Shown in pieces: positions 5,728-12,165 of a stretch of 14,154 bases of DNA. Position 1 is the first letter of the stretch, and each line of letters starts with the position of its first letter. A program made the translations under genes and the position numbers. Origin of the DNA: Methanomicrobiales archaeon (GTDB lineage Archaea > Halobacteriota > Methanomicrobia > Methanomicrobiales > Methanoculleaceae); NCBI GenBank assembly GCA_012510335.1, contig JAAZIF010000187.1:1-14154 (forward strand), in the 5' to 3' direction. The notes beneath the pieces were generated by a model. The model made no database searches and was not told the DNA's origin. It saw only the letters and a list, made by a program, of their open reading frames with translations.

Positions 5728-6336
5728 TTGACTGGAAGCGAACTTGAGATCGAACTGAAAGAACCACTGATACCTGTAGAAGAGTATCTCGCAGCAGGCG
5801 TGCATATCGGCACCCAGCAGAAGAACAAGGATATGATGAAGTTCATCTACCGTGTCCGCGGGGATGGGCTGTACATACTGGATATCCAGGCCACGGATGA
5901 GCGGGTCAAACTCGCCGCGAAGTTCCTCGCGCAGTACGAACCGGCAAAGATCCTGGTCGTCACCTCCCGGCAGTATGGCCAGTACCCGGCGAAGATGTTT
6001 GCTGACGCCATAGGCGGCATGGCTGTAATCGGCCGATTTATCCCCGGGATGCTTACAAACCAGCGCCTGAACAAGTACATCGAGCCGGATGTGATCGTGG
6101 TGACCGACCCGATCGGTGATGCGCAGGCGATCAACGAGGCGGTTCAGGCGGGGATCCCGATCGTCGCCCTATGTGACACGAACAACATGACCAAGTACAT
6201 CGACCTGGTCATCCCTACCAACAACAAGGGCAGGAAAGCGCTCTCGATGGTCTACTACCTCCTGACGAGGGAGGTTCTCCGCCTGCGCGGGGTGGCCACG
6301 TCGCTCACTCCCGAAGACTTCGAGACAGAGTTATAA
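5728..6336 (+). CDS. rps2: Small ribosomal subunit protein uS2 (S2P)
   Basis: uS2 is a late-assembly protein between the head and body of the 30S subunit. The 202-residue length is typical of archaeal S2. Signatures include GVHIGTQQKNKDM (about residues 24-36), the FIPGMLTNQ loop (about 104-112), and TDPIGDAQAINEAVQAGIPIVALCDTNN (about 126-153), the classic S2 signature. The start codon is TTG at 5728, one base after the eno stop (TAG at 5724-5726), supported by the near-perfect ribosome binding site at 5715-5723. A start at an internal Met would remove the conserved N-terminus. The protein ends in an acidic tail (TPEDFETEL). Confidence 0.96.
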   Translation: MTGSELEIELKEPLIPVEEYLAAGVHIGTQQKNKDMMKFIYRVRGDGLYILDIQATDERVKLAAKFLAQYEPAKILVVTSRQYGQYPAKMFADAIGGMAVIGRFIPGMLTNQRLNKYIEPDVIVVTDPIGDAQAINEAVQAGIPIVALCDTNNMTKYIDLVIPTNNKGRKALSMVYYLLTREVLRLRGVATSLTPEDFETEL

Positions 6337-6340
6337 GATA
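6331..6340 (+). promoter_or_regulatory. Possible internal TATA-like element before the MEMO gene
   Basis: TTATAAGATA overlaps the rps2 stop codon (TAA 6334-6336) and lies about 33-42 nt before the MEMO ATG. It could act as an internal promoter for the isoprenoid half of the gene run. There is no other support, and the sequence may simply reflect the Leu-stop codons. Confidence 0.18.
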
Positions 6341-6372
6341 CGGGCACAAAGGAGCTCAAGACAGAGATTGAC

Positions 6373-7155
6373 ATGCGCCCATGCAGAGTAGCAGGAATGT
6401 TCTACCCTGCTGAGCCCCGGCATCTGGAGCAGCTGCTGGAGGCATACTTCCAGATGAGGGCACAGGGCATTGATGCCCGCGGCATCGTCGCTCCCCATGC
6501 AGGCTACATCTACTCGGGGGAGACCGGAGCCTGTGCCTTCTCTACCATACCGCTTGATTTTGACGGCACGTTTATCATCATCGGTCCGAGTCACCGGGGA
6601 TACATGACCGCCGCCTCCGCCATACCGTGGGAGACGCCGCTAGGGATTGTCGATATCGATACGGATCTTATCGATGCGCTTGATATCGATATCGATGAAG
6701 CGGCGCACCGGGATGAACACTCCATCGAGGTGCAGATGCCCATCATAAAGCACCGGTTCCCGAGGGCGAGGATCGCACCCATCATGATGGGATACCAGGG
6801 CTACGAAGCGGCGGGAAACCTCGCCGAAAACCTGCTCCAGGCAATAGAGCAGACGGGGAGGAACGTGCGGATCGTCGCCTCAAGCGACTTCTCCCACTAT
6901 GTCCCGGACGAGGCTGCTCGCCGGCATGATCTCTACGTGATCGATGCGCTCAAAGACCTGGATATACAGGAGTTTTACCGCCGGATCCAGGAGACCGGCG
7001 CCACGGTATGCGGCTACGGTCCGATAGCCGCCATGTGCATCGTCTGCCGGGAACTTGGCGCAGAGAGGGGGGAGCTGCTACGGTATACGACCAGCGGTGA
7101 TGTGACGGGAGACTTCAATCAGGTAGTGGGGTATGCAGCGATAGCGGTGATGTAA
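6373..7155 (+). CDS. MEMO-family protein (AmmeMemoRadiSam system protein B homologue)
   Basis: This is a MEMO1-type protein, related in fold to extradiol dioxygenases and LigB; its role in archaea is not established. The 260 residues begin with the family start RVAGMFYPAEP (about 5-15). Putative metal ligands match those discussed for human MEMO1: H42 (APHAGYIYSG), H74 (GPSHRG), D172 and H175 (SSDFSHY) and C213 (TVCGYGPI). The EHSIEVQMP block at 115-123 is also diagnostic. A run of alternating Asp and Ile (about 94-108) comes from GATATC-rich DNA. The ATG at 6373 is the first start; the GGAG at 6351 is 18 nt away, so the ribosome binding site is weak. The next gene, mvk, starts immediately after its TAA, which suggests translational coupling and perhaps a link to isoprenoid metabolism. 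No AmmeMemoRadiSam A or radical SAM partner is in the window. Confidence 0.9.
   Translation: MRPCRVAGMFYPAEPRHLEQLLEAYFQMRAQGIDARGIVAPHAGYIYSGETGACAFSTIPLDFDGTFIIIGPSHRGYMTAASAIPWETPLGIVDIDTDLIDALDIDIDEAAHRDEHSIEVQMPIIKHRFPRARIAPIMMGYQGYEAAGNLAENLLQAIEQTGRNVRIVASSDFSHYVPDEAARRHDLYVIDALKDLDIQEFYRRIQETGATVCGYGPIAAMCIVCRELGAERGELLRYTTSGDVTGDFNQVVGYAAIAVM
7146..7151 (+). promoter_or_regulatory. Ribosome binding site that decides the TTG start of mvk
   Basis: GGTGAT in the last codons of the MEMO gene ends 4 nt before the mvk TTG (7156). It is complementary to the 3' end of archaeal 16S rRNA, and its short spacing resembles that of rps4 (GGTGAT, 3 nt). The encoded MATWSAPGKIFLFGEH begins right at the GHMP-kinase motif, so a later start is not possible. 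Confidence 0.6.
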
Positions 7156-8025
7156 TTGGCGACGTGGAGCGCGCCGGGCAAGATCTTCCTGTTCGGCGAG
7201 CATGCAGTGGTCTACGGGAAACCCGGGGTAGCGATGGCGATCAAGCCCCGTATATTCGTCACGGTGCGCAAATCCCGCAACCCGACGCATCCCCGATCGC
7301 CCTACATAAACGAATGTTTCAGACGGATGGGCGTCCGGGGGAGCGTATACGTCCATTCACAGCTCCAGAGTTCATCGGGGCTCGGATCATCGGCCGCTGT
7401 GACGGTGGCGACCCTTTGCGCGATCAACGATGAGTTCGATCTGGGGCACACCCGTGAGGATATAGCGGATATGGCGTTTGCCATCGAGAAGAAGGTCCAG
7501 AGGGGGCGGGCGAGCCCCACCGACACATACGTCTCCACAAACGGCGGGATCGTGCTCATCAGCGGGGACTCCAAGCGCCGGCTACCCCCGCATGGTCTGC
7601 AGATCGTCGTGGGAAACACCATGGTGCCGCACAGCACCGCAAAGATGGTCGAGCTGGTCGCAAACCTCACACGGAATCACCCCGAGATCGCAGACCCGAT
7701 CCTGGATGCCATCGGCGCCGTAACGCTTGCCGCCCTCCATAACATCAACCGCCCGAAGGAACTGGGAAGATGCATGGATATGAACAACGCCCTCCTTGAA
7801 GCTCTCGGTGTGGGGCACCCCGCAAGCAGCAGGCTTGTGCTTGCGGCGAGGGCGAGCGGTGCCTACGGAGCGAAGATCACGGGAGCGGGGGGCGGCGGGT
7901 GTGTGATCGCCCTCTGTCCGCGGCGCGTAAAAAACCGGATTGCCGGGGCCATCGAGGCCTGCGAGGGAAAGGCGATAATCACAACCATCGACACCGACGG
8001 CGCGAGAAAGGAGAAGAATGACTGA
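7156..8025 (+). CDS. mvk: Mevalonate kinase
   Basis: The enzyme phosphorylates mevalonate to 5-phosphomevalonate with ATP, in the cytoplasm, at the head of the lower isoprenoid pathway. The 289-residue protein has all three GHMP-kinase motifs. Motif 1 is APGKIFLFGEHAVVYG (6-21). The ATP loop SSGLGSSAA is motif 2 (73-81), and ITGAGGGGC is motif 3 (241-249). The catalytic Asp is likely D123 in ASPTDTYVST, the archaeal version of the mevalonate kinase active-site segment. Nearby E15 and the GEHAVVYG block are specific to this subfamily. The start is TTG at 7156, directly after the previous TAA with no spacer, driven by GGTGAT at 7146-7151. The 3' end overlaps the kinase gene downstream by 8 nt. 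Homoserine kinase and other GHMP members are less likely because of the motif 1 form and the operon. Confidence 0.95.
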   Translation: MATWSAPGKIFLFGEHAVVYGKPGVAMAIKPRIFVTVRKSRNPTHPRSPYINECFRRMGVRGSVYVHSQLQSSSGLGSSAAVTVATLCAINDEFDLGHTREDIADMAFAIEKKVQRGRASPTDTYVSTNGGIVLISGDSKRRLPPHGLQIVVGNTMVPHSTAKMVELVANLTRNHPEIADPILDAIGAVTLAALHNINRPKELGRCMDMNNALLEALGVGHPASSRLVLAARASGAYGAKITGAGGGGCVIALCPRRVKNRIAGAIEACEGKAIITTIDTDGARKEKND

Positions 8026-8779
8026 TGCAGTGATACTGAAACTGGGGGGGAGCGTCATAACCGATAAGTCGGGCGGATGCGTTATCGACCACGCCCGCCT
8101 GCGCGAGATCGCCGGCCGTATCGCGCGGAACCCTCAGGCGCTCGTGCTTGTCCACGGCGCGGGGTCGTGCGGGCATCCCGAGGCCCGGCTCTACAGGATC
8201 GACGACGGACTCGATGGAGAGAACGTCTCCGGGGTCTACCACACCCACGCCGCCGTCTCCCGCCTGAACGCCGCGGTCGTCGATGCCCTGCGGGGTGCAG
8301 GCGTCGAGGCGATCGGTGTCCACCCCCTCGCTCTCGCTCTCGCTGAAGGCGGTCGCCTGGTCTCGTTTGAGACCCGCCATATCGCTGAGATGATCAGACA
8401 CGGCATTATGCCCGTGCTACACGGCGATGTGGTGATGGACCGCCTGAAGGGTGCCTGCATAGTCTCAGGCGATCAGCTGGTGACCCGGCTTGCCGCCGCT
8501 CTCGGGAGCAGGCGCGTGGGGCTTGCGACAGATGTCGCGGGTGTCCTGCAGGACGGCGCAGTCGTTCCGCGCATCGACCGGGGGATAGCAGAGACCCTTG
8601 AGATCAGCGGGTCAGGAAACACCGATGTGACCGGGGGCATGCGAGGCAAGATCGAGGAGCTCCTGGTGCTTGCCGATGCCGGCACCGATTCACACATCTT
8701 TCACGTCTCAAAGGTCGACCGGTTCCTGGACGGTACCGGGCATGGCGGGACGATCGTGACCCGGGGAGGAAGATCATGA
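8018..8779 (+). CDS. ipk: Isopentenyl phosphate kinase
   Basis: The enzyme phosphorylates isopentenyl phosphate to isopentenyl diphosphate, the step that distinguishes archaeal from classical mevalonate pathways. The 253-residue amino acid kinase-fold protein has the N-terminal glycine loop ILKLGGSVITDK (6-17), with K8 and K17. The substrate-site segment HGAGSCGHP (46-54) has H53 aligned by motif with the catalytic His of characterised archaeal enzymes; the usual Phe before GH is Cys here. Further blocks are GDVVMD, SGDQLV, LATDVAGVLQD and the C-terminal DVTGGMRGK. The ATG at 8018 overlaps the end of mvk by 8 nt, and the TGA overlaps the next ATG as ATGA. Acetylglutamate and uridylate kinases share the fold, but the His and the genome context support this call. 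Confidence 0.94.
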   Translation: MTDAVILKLGGSVITDKSGGCVIDHARLREIAGRIARNPQALVLVHGAGSCGHPEARLYRIDDGLDGENVSGVYHTHAAVSRLNAAVVDALRGAGVEAIGVHPLALALAEGGRLVSFETRHIAEMIRHGIMPVLHGDVVMDRLKGACIVSGDQLVTRLAAALGSRRVGLATDVAGVLQDGAVVPRIDRGIAETLEISGSGNTDVTGGMRGKIEELLVLADAGTDSHIFHVSKVDRFLDGTGHGGTIVTRGGRS

Positions 8780-9819
8780 CTGAGGAGACCGCCACATCAT
8801 CGCGGAAACGCGACCATCTGGTCATCTGCTGCGAAAAACCCATCGAGGCCGGGGACGCCGGTTTCGGGGATGTACGGCTGGTCCATAATGCCCTCCCTGA
8901 GTGCGACATGGACGCGATCAATACCCGGCTCTCTTTCATCGATAGATACCTCTCCTCCCCCCTCTTCATTGCAGCGATGACCGGAGGACATCCGGATACC
9001 CTTGAGGTGAACCGGCGGCTCGCACGCGCAGCTGAGCGGTATAACCTCGGTATGGGTGTCGGTTCTCAGCGAGCGGCACTGGAAAGGCCAGAGCTGGAGG
9101 ATAGCTTCGCCGTCGTGCGGGAGGAGGCGCCCAATGCCTTCCTCTGTGCGAACTTAGGGGTCATCCAGCTCCGCGACCACGGCATCGAGTGGGCGGAGCG
9201 GGCTATAGAGATGATCGACGCAGATGCGATCGCCATCCACATCAACCCGCTTCAGGAAGCGATCCAGCCTGAAGGCGATCATAACGCCGAGGGGTGCCTT
9301 GAGGCACTGTATGACCTCTGCGAAGAGTGTTCCCGCCCGGTCATCGTGAAGGAGACGGGCTCTGGCATATCAGCCGAGACTGCACGGGAGGTCTGGGAAG
9401 CAGGGGCAAGCGCCATCGATATCGGCGGGTACGGGGGGACATCCTGGGCGAAAGTCGAGTCCCTCCGGGCAGAAGATCCCGGGCTCGGGAGAGCGTTCCT
9501 CTCCTGGGGCATACCGACGGTGGTGAGCCTCTGTGAGGTGCGAGCGACAGGAAGCCCAATTATTGCAACGGGCGGACTTCGTTCGGGGATAGATATAGCA
9601 AAGGCAATCGCGCTCGGGGCGGATCTCGGGGGCATGGCGCTCCCCCTATTAAAGCCGGCCATGGAGAGCGATGACGCGCTCTTTGCGGCCATCGAGGCGA
9701 TCCACCGCGAACTCCGCGTTGCGATGTTCCTGACCGGATCCCGGACGATACGGGATCTTGCACGCGCACGGACGTATATAACCGGACTGACCCGGCAGAT
9801 GATTGAAGGGATCGAGTAA
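8776..9819 (+). CDS. fni: Type 2 isopentenyl-diphosphate delta-isomerase (FMN-dependent)
   Basis: It interconverts isopentenyl and dimethylallyl diphosphate using reduced FMN and Mg. The 347-residue TIM-barrel protein shows the full type 2 signature set. These are RKRDHL near the N-terminus (10-15), AAMTGG (66-71), and GVGSQRAAL (94-102). The catalytic block IHINPLQEAIQPEGD spans 154-168, with H155, N157, Q160 and E161. It also has VKETGSGIS (191-199), the FMN-phosphate region IDIGGYGGTSWAKVE (214-228) and ATGGLRSG (264-271). It overlaps the kinase upstream by 4 nt (ATGA). It is followed by a 27-nt gap with a strong ribosome binding site for the nuclease gene. Nothing is missing from the active site. 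Confidence 0.96.
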   Translation: MTEETATSSRKRDHLVICCEKPIEAGDAGFGDVRLVHNALPECDMDAINTRLSFIDRYLSSPLFIAAMTGGHPDTLEVNRRLARAAERYNLGMGVGSQRAALERPELEDSFAVVREEAPNAFLCANLGVIQLRDHGIEWAERAIEMIDADAIAIHINPLQEAIQPEGDHNAEGCLEALYDLCEECSRPVIVKETGSGISAETAREVWEAGASAIDIGGYGGTSWAKVESLRAEDPGLGRAFLSWGIPTVVSLCEVRATGSPIIATGGLRSGIDIAKAIALGADLGGMALPLLKPAMESDDALFAAIEAIHRELRVAMFLTGSRTIRDLARARTYITGLTRQMIEGIE

Positions 9820-9846
9820 CTACAAAAATTCCTATAAGGAGGATAC

Positions 9847-11184
9847 ATGGATATTGAGGTTATAGCAGTGGGCGGGTATAACGAAGTCGGCAGAAATATG
9901 ACTGCCGTCCGCTGCGGAAAAGAGATTGTTATCTTTGATATGGGTCTGCGCCTCGACCAGGTGATGATCCATGAGGATGCTGATATCGAGAGCATGCATT
10001 CCCTGGACCTGATCGAGATGAAAGCCATTCCTGATGATACCATCATGAATGCGGTGGAGGGCAGTGTAAAGGCGATCGTCTGTTCGCACGGGCACCTGGA
10101 CCATATCGGTGCGATACCAAAGCTTGCGCACCGCTACAACGCCCCGATCATAAGCACGCCCTATACATCGGAACTGATCAGACAGCAGATTGCCAGTGAG
10201 CAGAAGTTCGGGGTGAACAATAAACTCTTCTCCCTGAGGTCCGGGCAGCGCTACACCCTCTCCCCGCACCTGACGCTCGAGTTTGTGCGGACCCAGCACT
10301 CCATCATCGATACCATCTTTCCCGTCCTGCATACGCCGCGGGGCGCGATCGTATACGCAAACGATTTCAAACTCGACCGGACACCGGTTCTCGGGGAGCC
10401 GCCGGACTTCGCCCGGCTGCGCCAGATCGGGAAGGAGGGCGTGCTTGCCCTGATCGTCGAGAGCACGAACGTCGGCGAGAAGGGGCGCTGCCCGAGCGAG
10501 AAGATCGCGCGGGATCTCGTCAGGGATACCATAACGAGCTACGAAGACGACAAAAGTGCCATATTCGTCTCGACGTTCTCATCGCACATCGCCCGTGTCA
10601 AGACGATCGCTGAATGCGCACACGAGATCGGTCGGAAACCGGTCCTGCTCGGGCGGTCGATGGAGCGATACAGCTCGGCGGCCGAGCAGCTTAAACTGGT
10701 TGCTTTCCCGGATACGCTCTCGATGTTTGGCAACAGGCGGACCGTCGACCGGACGCTCAGGCGGATCATGAAGACCGGGAAGGATAAGTTCCTCCCGATC
10801 GTCACCGGTCACCAGGGGGAGTCGGGGGCCATCCTGACGAGGATCGTCATGGGGGATACACCCTACAGGCTTGAGAAGGGCGACAAGATCCTCTTCTCCG
10901 CAAAGGTTATCCCGAACCCCATGAATTACGGGCAGCGCTACCTCGTCGAGGCCCGTGCCAGGATGGCAGGCGTGCGGATATTTGATGAACTGCACGTCTC
11001 GGGCCACGCGTACCGGGAGGACCACTACGAGTTCCTGCACCTCCTGAATCCCCAGCATGTCATCCCGGCCCACGGCGATATCGACATGACCGGCGACTAC
11101 GCAAAGTTCGCGGAGGAGATCGGGTACACCCTTGGAAACGACCTCCACATACTGAGGAACGGGAAGAAGGCCCTTATAAAGTAG
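9847..11184 (+). CDS. Ribonuclease J-like metallo-beta-lactamase/beta-CASP nuclease
   Basis: This family degrades RNA 5' to 3' in archaea (aRNase J) and takes part in mRNA turnover. The 445-residue protein has the metallo-beta-lactamase motif 2 CSHGHLDHIGAIP (79-91), with H81, H83, D85 and H86, then H151 (TQHSI) and D173 (ANDFK). The beta-CASP region follows (motif A-type segment VESTNVG at about 204-210; GHQGESGA at 321-328). The C-terminal metal and phosphate residues are HVSGHA (H383, H387) and HVIPAHGD (H404, H409). It lacks the KH domains of archaeal CPSF-type nucleases, and its length fits RNase J. AAGGAGGAT at 9836-9844 is the strongest ribosome binding site in the window. It lies between fni and idsA in the isoprenoid block, an arrangement familiar in euryarchaea but with no obvious metabolic reason. 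Confidence 0.92.
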   Translation: MDIEVIAVGGYNEVGRNMTAVRCGKEIVIFDMGLRLDQVMIHEDADIESMHSLDLIEMKAIPDDTIMNAVEGSVKAIVCSHGHLDHIGAIPKLAHRYNAPIISTPYTSELIRQQIASEQKFGVNNKLFSLRSGQRYTLSPHLTLEFVRTQHSIIDTIFPVLHTPRGAIVYANDFKLDRTPVLGEPPDFARLRQIGKEGVLALIVESTNVGEKGRCPSEKIARDLVRDTITSYEDDKSAIFVSTFSSHIARVKTIAECAHEIGRKPVLLGRSMERYSSAAEQLKLVAFPDTLSMFGNRRTVDRTLRRIMKTGKDKFLPIVTGHQGESGAILTRIVMGDTPYRLEKGDKILFSAKVIPNPMNYGQRYLVEARARMAGVRIFDELHVSGHAYREDHYEFLHLLNPQHVIPAHGDIDMTGDYAKFAEEIGYTLGNDLHILRNGKKALIK

Positions 11185-11194
11185 GAGATATGGA

Positions 11195-12160
11195 ATGACG
11201 ACGCTTGAAGACTACCTGGAGAAGAACGCTGACAGGATAGACAGGATGATCAACCGCTACTTCGGGGGCGTCCACGGTGACCTCTTCCGGGCGAGTGCCC
11301 ACCTGCTGCTTGCCGGCGGCAAGAGGCTCCGCCCGGCGGTTTTTATGCTCGCCGCGGATGCGGTTAAGAGGGGGAGCTCGGACGACCTGCTCCCGGCAGC
11401 CCTCGCCCTTGAACTGACGCATAACTTCACCCTCATACATGACGATATAATGGATGAGGATGCCTCCCGGCGCGGCGTCCCGACGGTGCATACGGTCTGG
11501 GGTGAACCGACGGCGATCCTTGCGGGGGATGTGCTGTATGCGAAGGCGTTTGAGTTCATCTGCCTCTCTGACGCCGCGGATATATCGAAGGTCCGGGCGA
11601 CCACCATGCTCGCGCGGACATGCACCGAGATCTGCGAGGGGCAGAGCATGGATATAGCGTTTGAGACCCGGAGGGATGTCTCTGAGGCGGAGTACCTGGA
11701 TATGGTCAGCAAGAAGACCGGCGCGCTCTATGGTGCATCCGCCGCCATCGGCGGGATCCTCGCGGGTGCAAACCCGATCCAGGCTGACGCCCTCTACCAG
11801 TTCGGTGTGAACAGCGGTATCGCCTTCCAGATACAGGATGACCTGATCGATCTCTATGCGAGCAGTGAGAAGAGCGGGAAGGATCAGGCGTCGGATATCC
11901 GGGAGGGAAAACAGACCCTGATCGCGATCAAGGCCCGGGAGAAGGGGCTCGATCTCTCGTCCTACCGGAGGAAACTCACGGGTGCGGAGATCGCCGACGT
12001 CATCACCCTTCTTGAAGATGCAGGCATCATGGATGAGATCAGGGCGATAGCGGTCGGACGGGCGGCCATGGCTAAGAAAGCGCTCTCGGTCCTCCCTGAC
12101 TCCGAGGAGAAGCGCCTGCTCGGTGAGATCGCGGATTTCTTCATAGACCGGAGTTTCTGA
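11195..12160 (+). CDS. idsA: Geranylgeranyl (polyprenyl) diphosphate synthase
   Basis: The enzyme condenses IPP with allylic diphosphates to make C20 (perhaps also C15) chains for archaeal ether lipids. The 321-residue all-helical trans-prenyltransferase has GGKRLRP (41-47), the first Asp-rich motif DDIMDED starting at D83, and the second Asp-rich motif DDLID at 215-219. Flanking sequences are LIHDD and FQIQDD. The residue five before the first motif is F78, followed by T79. This is the pattern found in archaeal C20-forming synthases (an aromatic residue at -5), so GGPP is the likely main product. GGAG at 11184-11187 gives a 7-nt spacing to the ATG. A different ATG at 11190 is out of frame. 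The gene sits 10 nt after the nuclease and 5 nt before gltX. Confidence 0.94.
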   Translation: MTTLEDYLEKNADRIDRMINRYFGGVHGDLFRASAHLLLAGGKRLRPAVFMLAADAVKRGSSDDLLPAALALELTHNFTLIHDDIMDEDASRRGVPTVHTVWGEPTAILAGDVLYAKAFEFICLSDAADISKVRATTMLARTCTEICEGQSMDIAFETRRDVSEAEYLDMVSKKTGALYGASAAIGGILAGANPIQADALYQFGVNSGIAFQIQDDLIDLYASSEKSGKDQASDIREGKQTLIAIKAREKGLDLSSYRRKLTGAEIADVITLLEDAGIMDEIRAIAVGRAAMAKKALSVLPDSEEKRLLGEIADFFIDRSF

Positions 12161-12165
12161 GGATC

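Noticed and set aside
6645..6705. Repeated GATATCGAT units in the MEMO gene, possibly a short tandem repeat.
   Set aside because: The units are irregular and encode an in-frame Asp/Ile-rich stretch within a normal-length protein. There is no sign of expansion or of a regulatory site.
9820..9838. AT-rich CTACAAAAATTCCTATAAG before the nuclease gene as a promoter.
   Set aside because: Any TATA box here would put transcription start at or after the ATG at 9847. The stretch is better explained as spacer in front of the AAGGAGGAT ribosome binding site.
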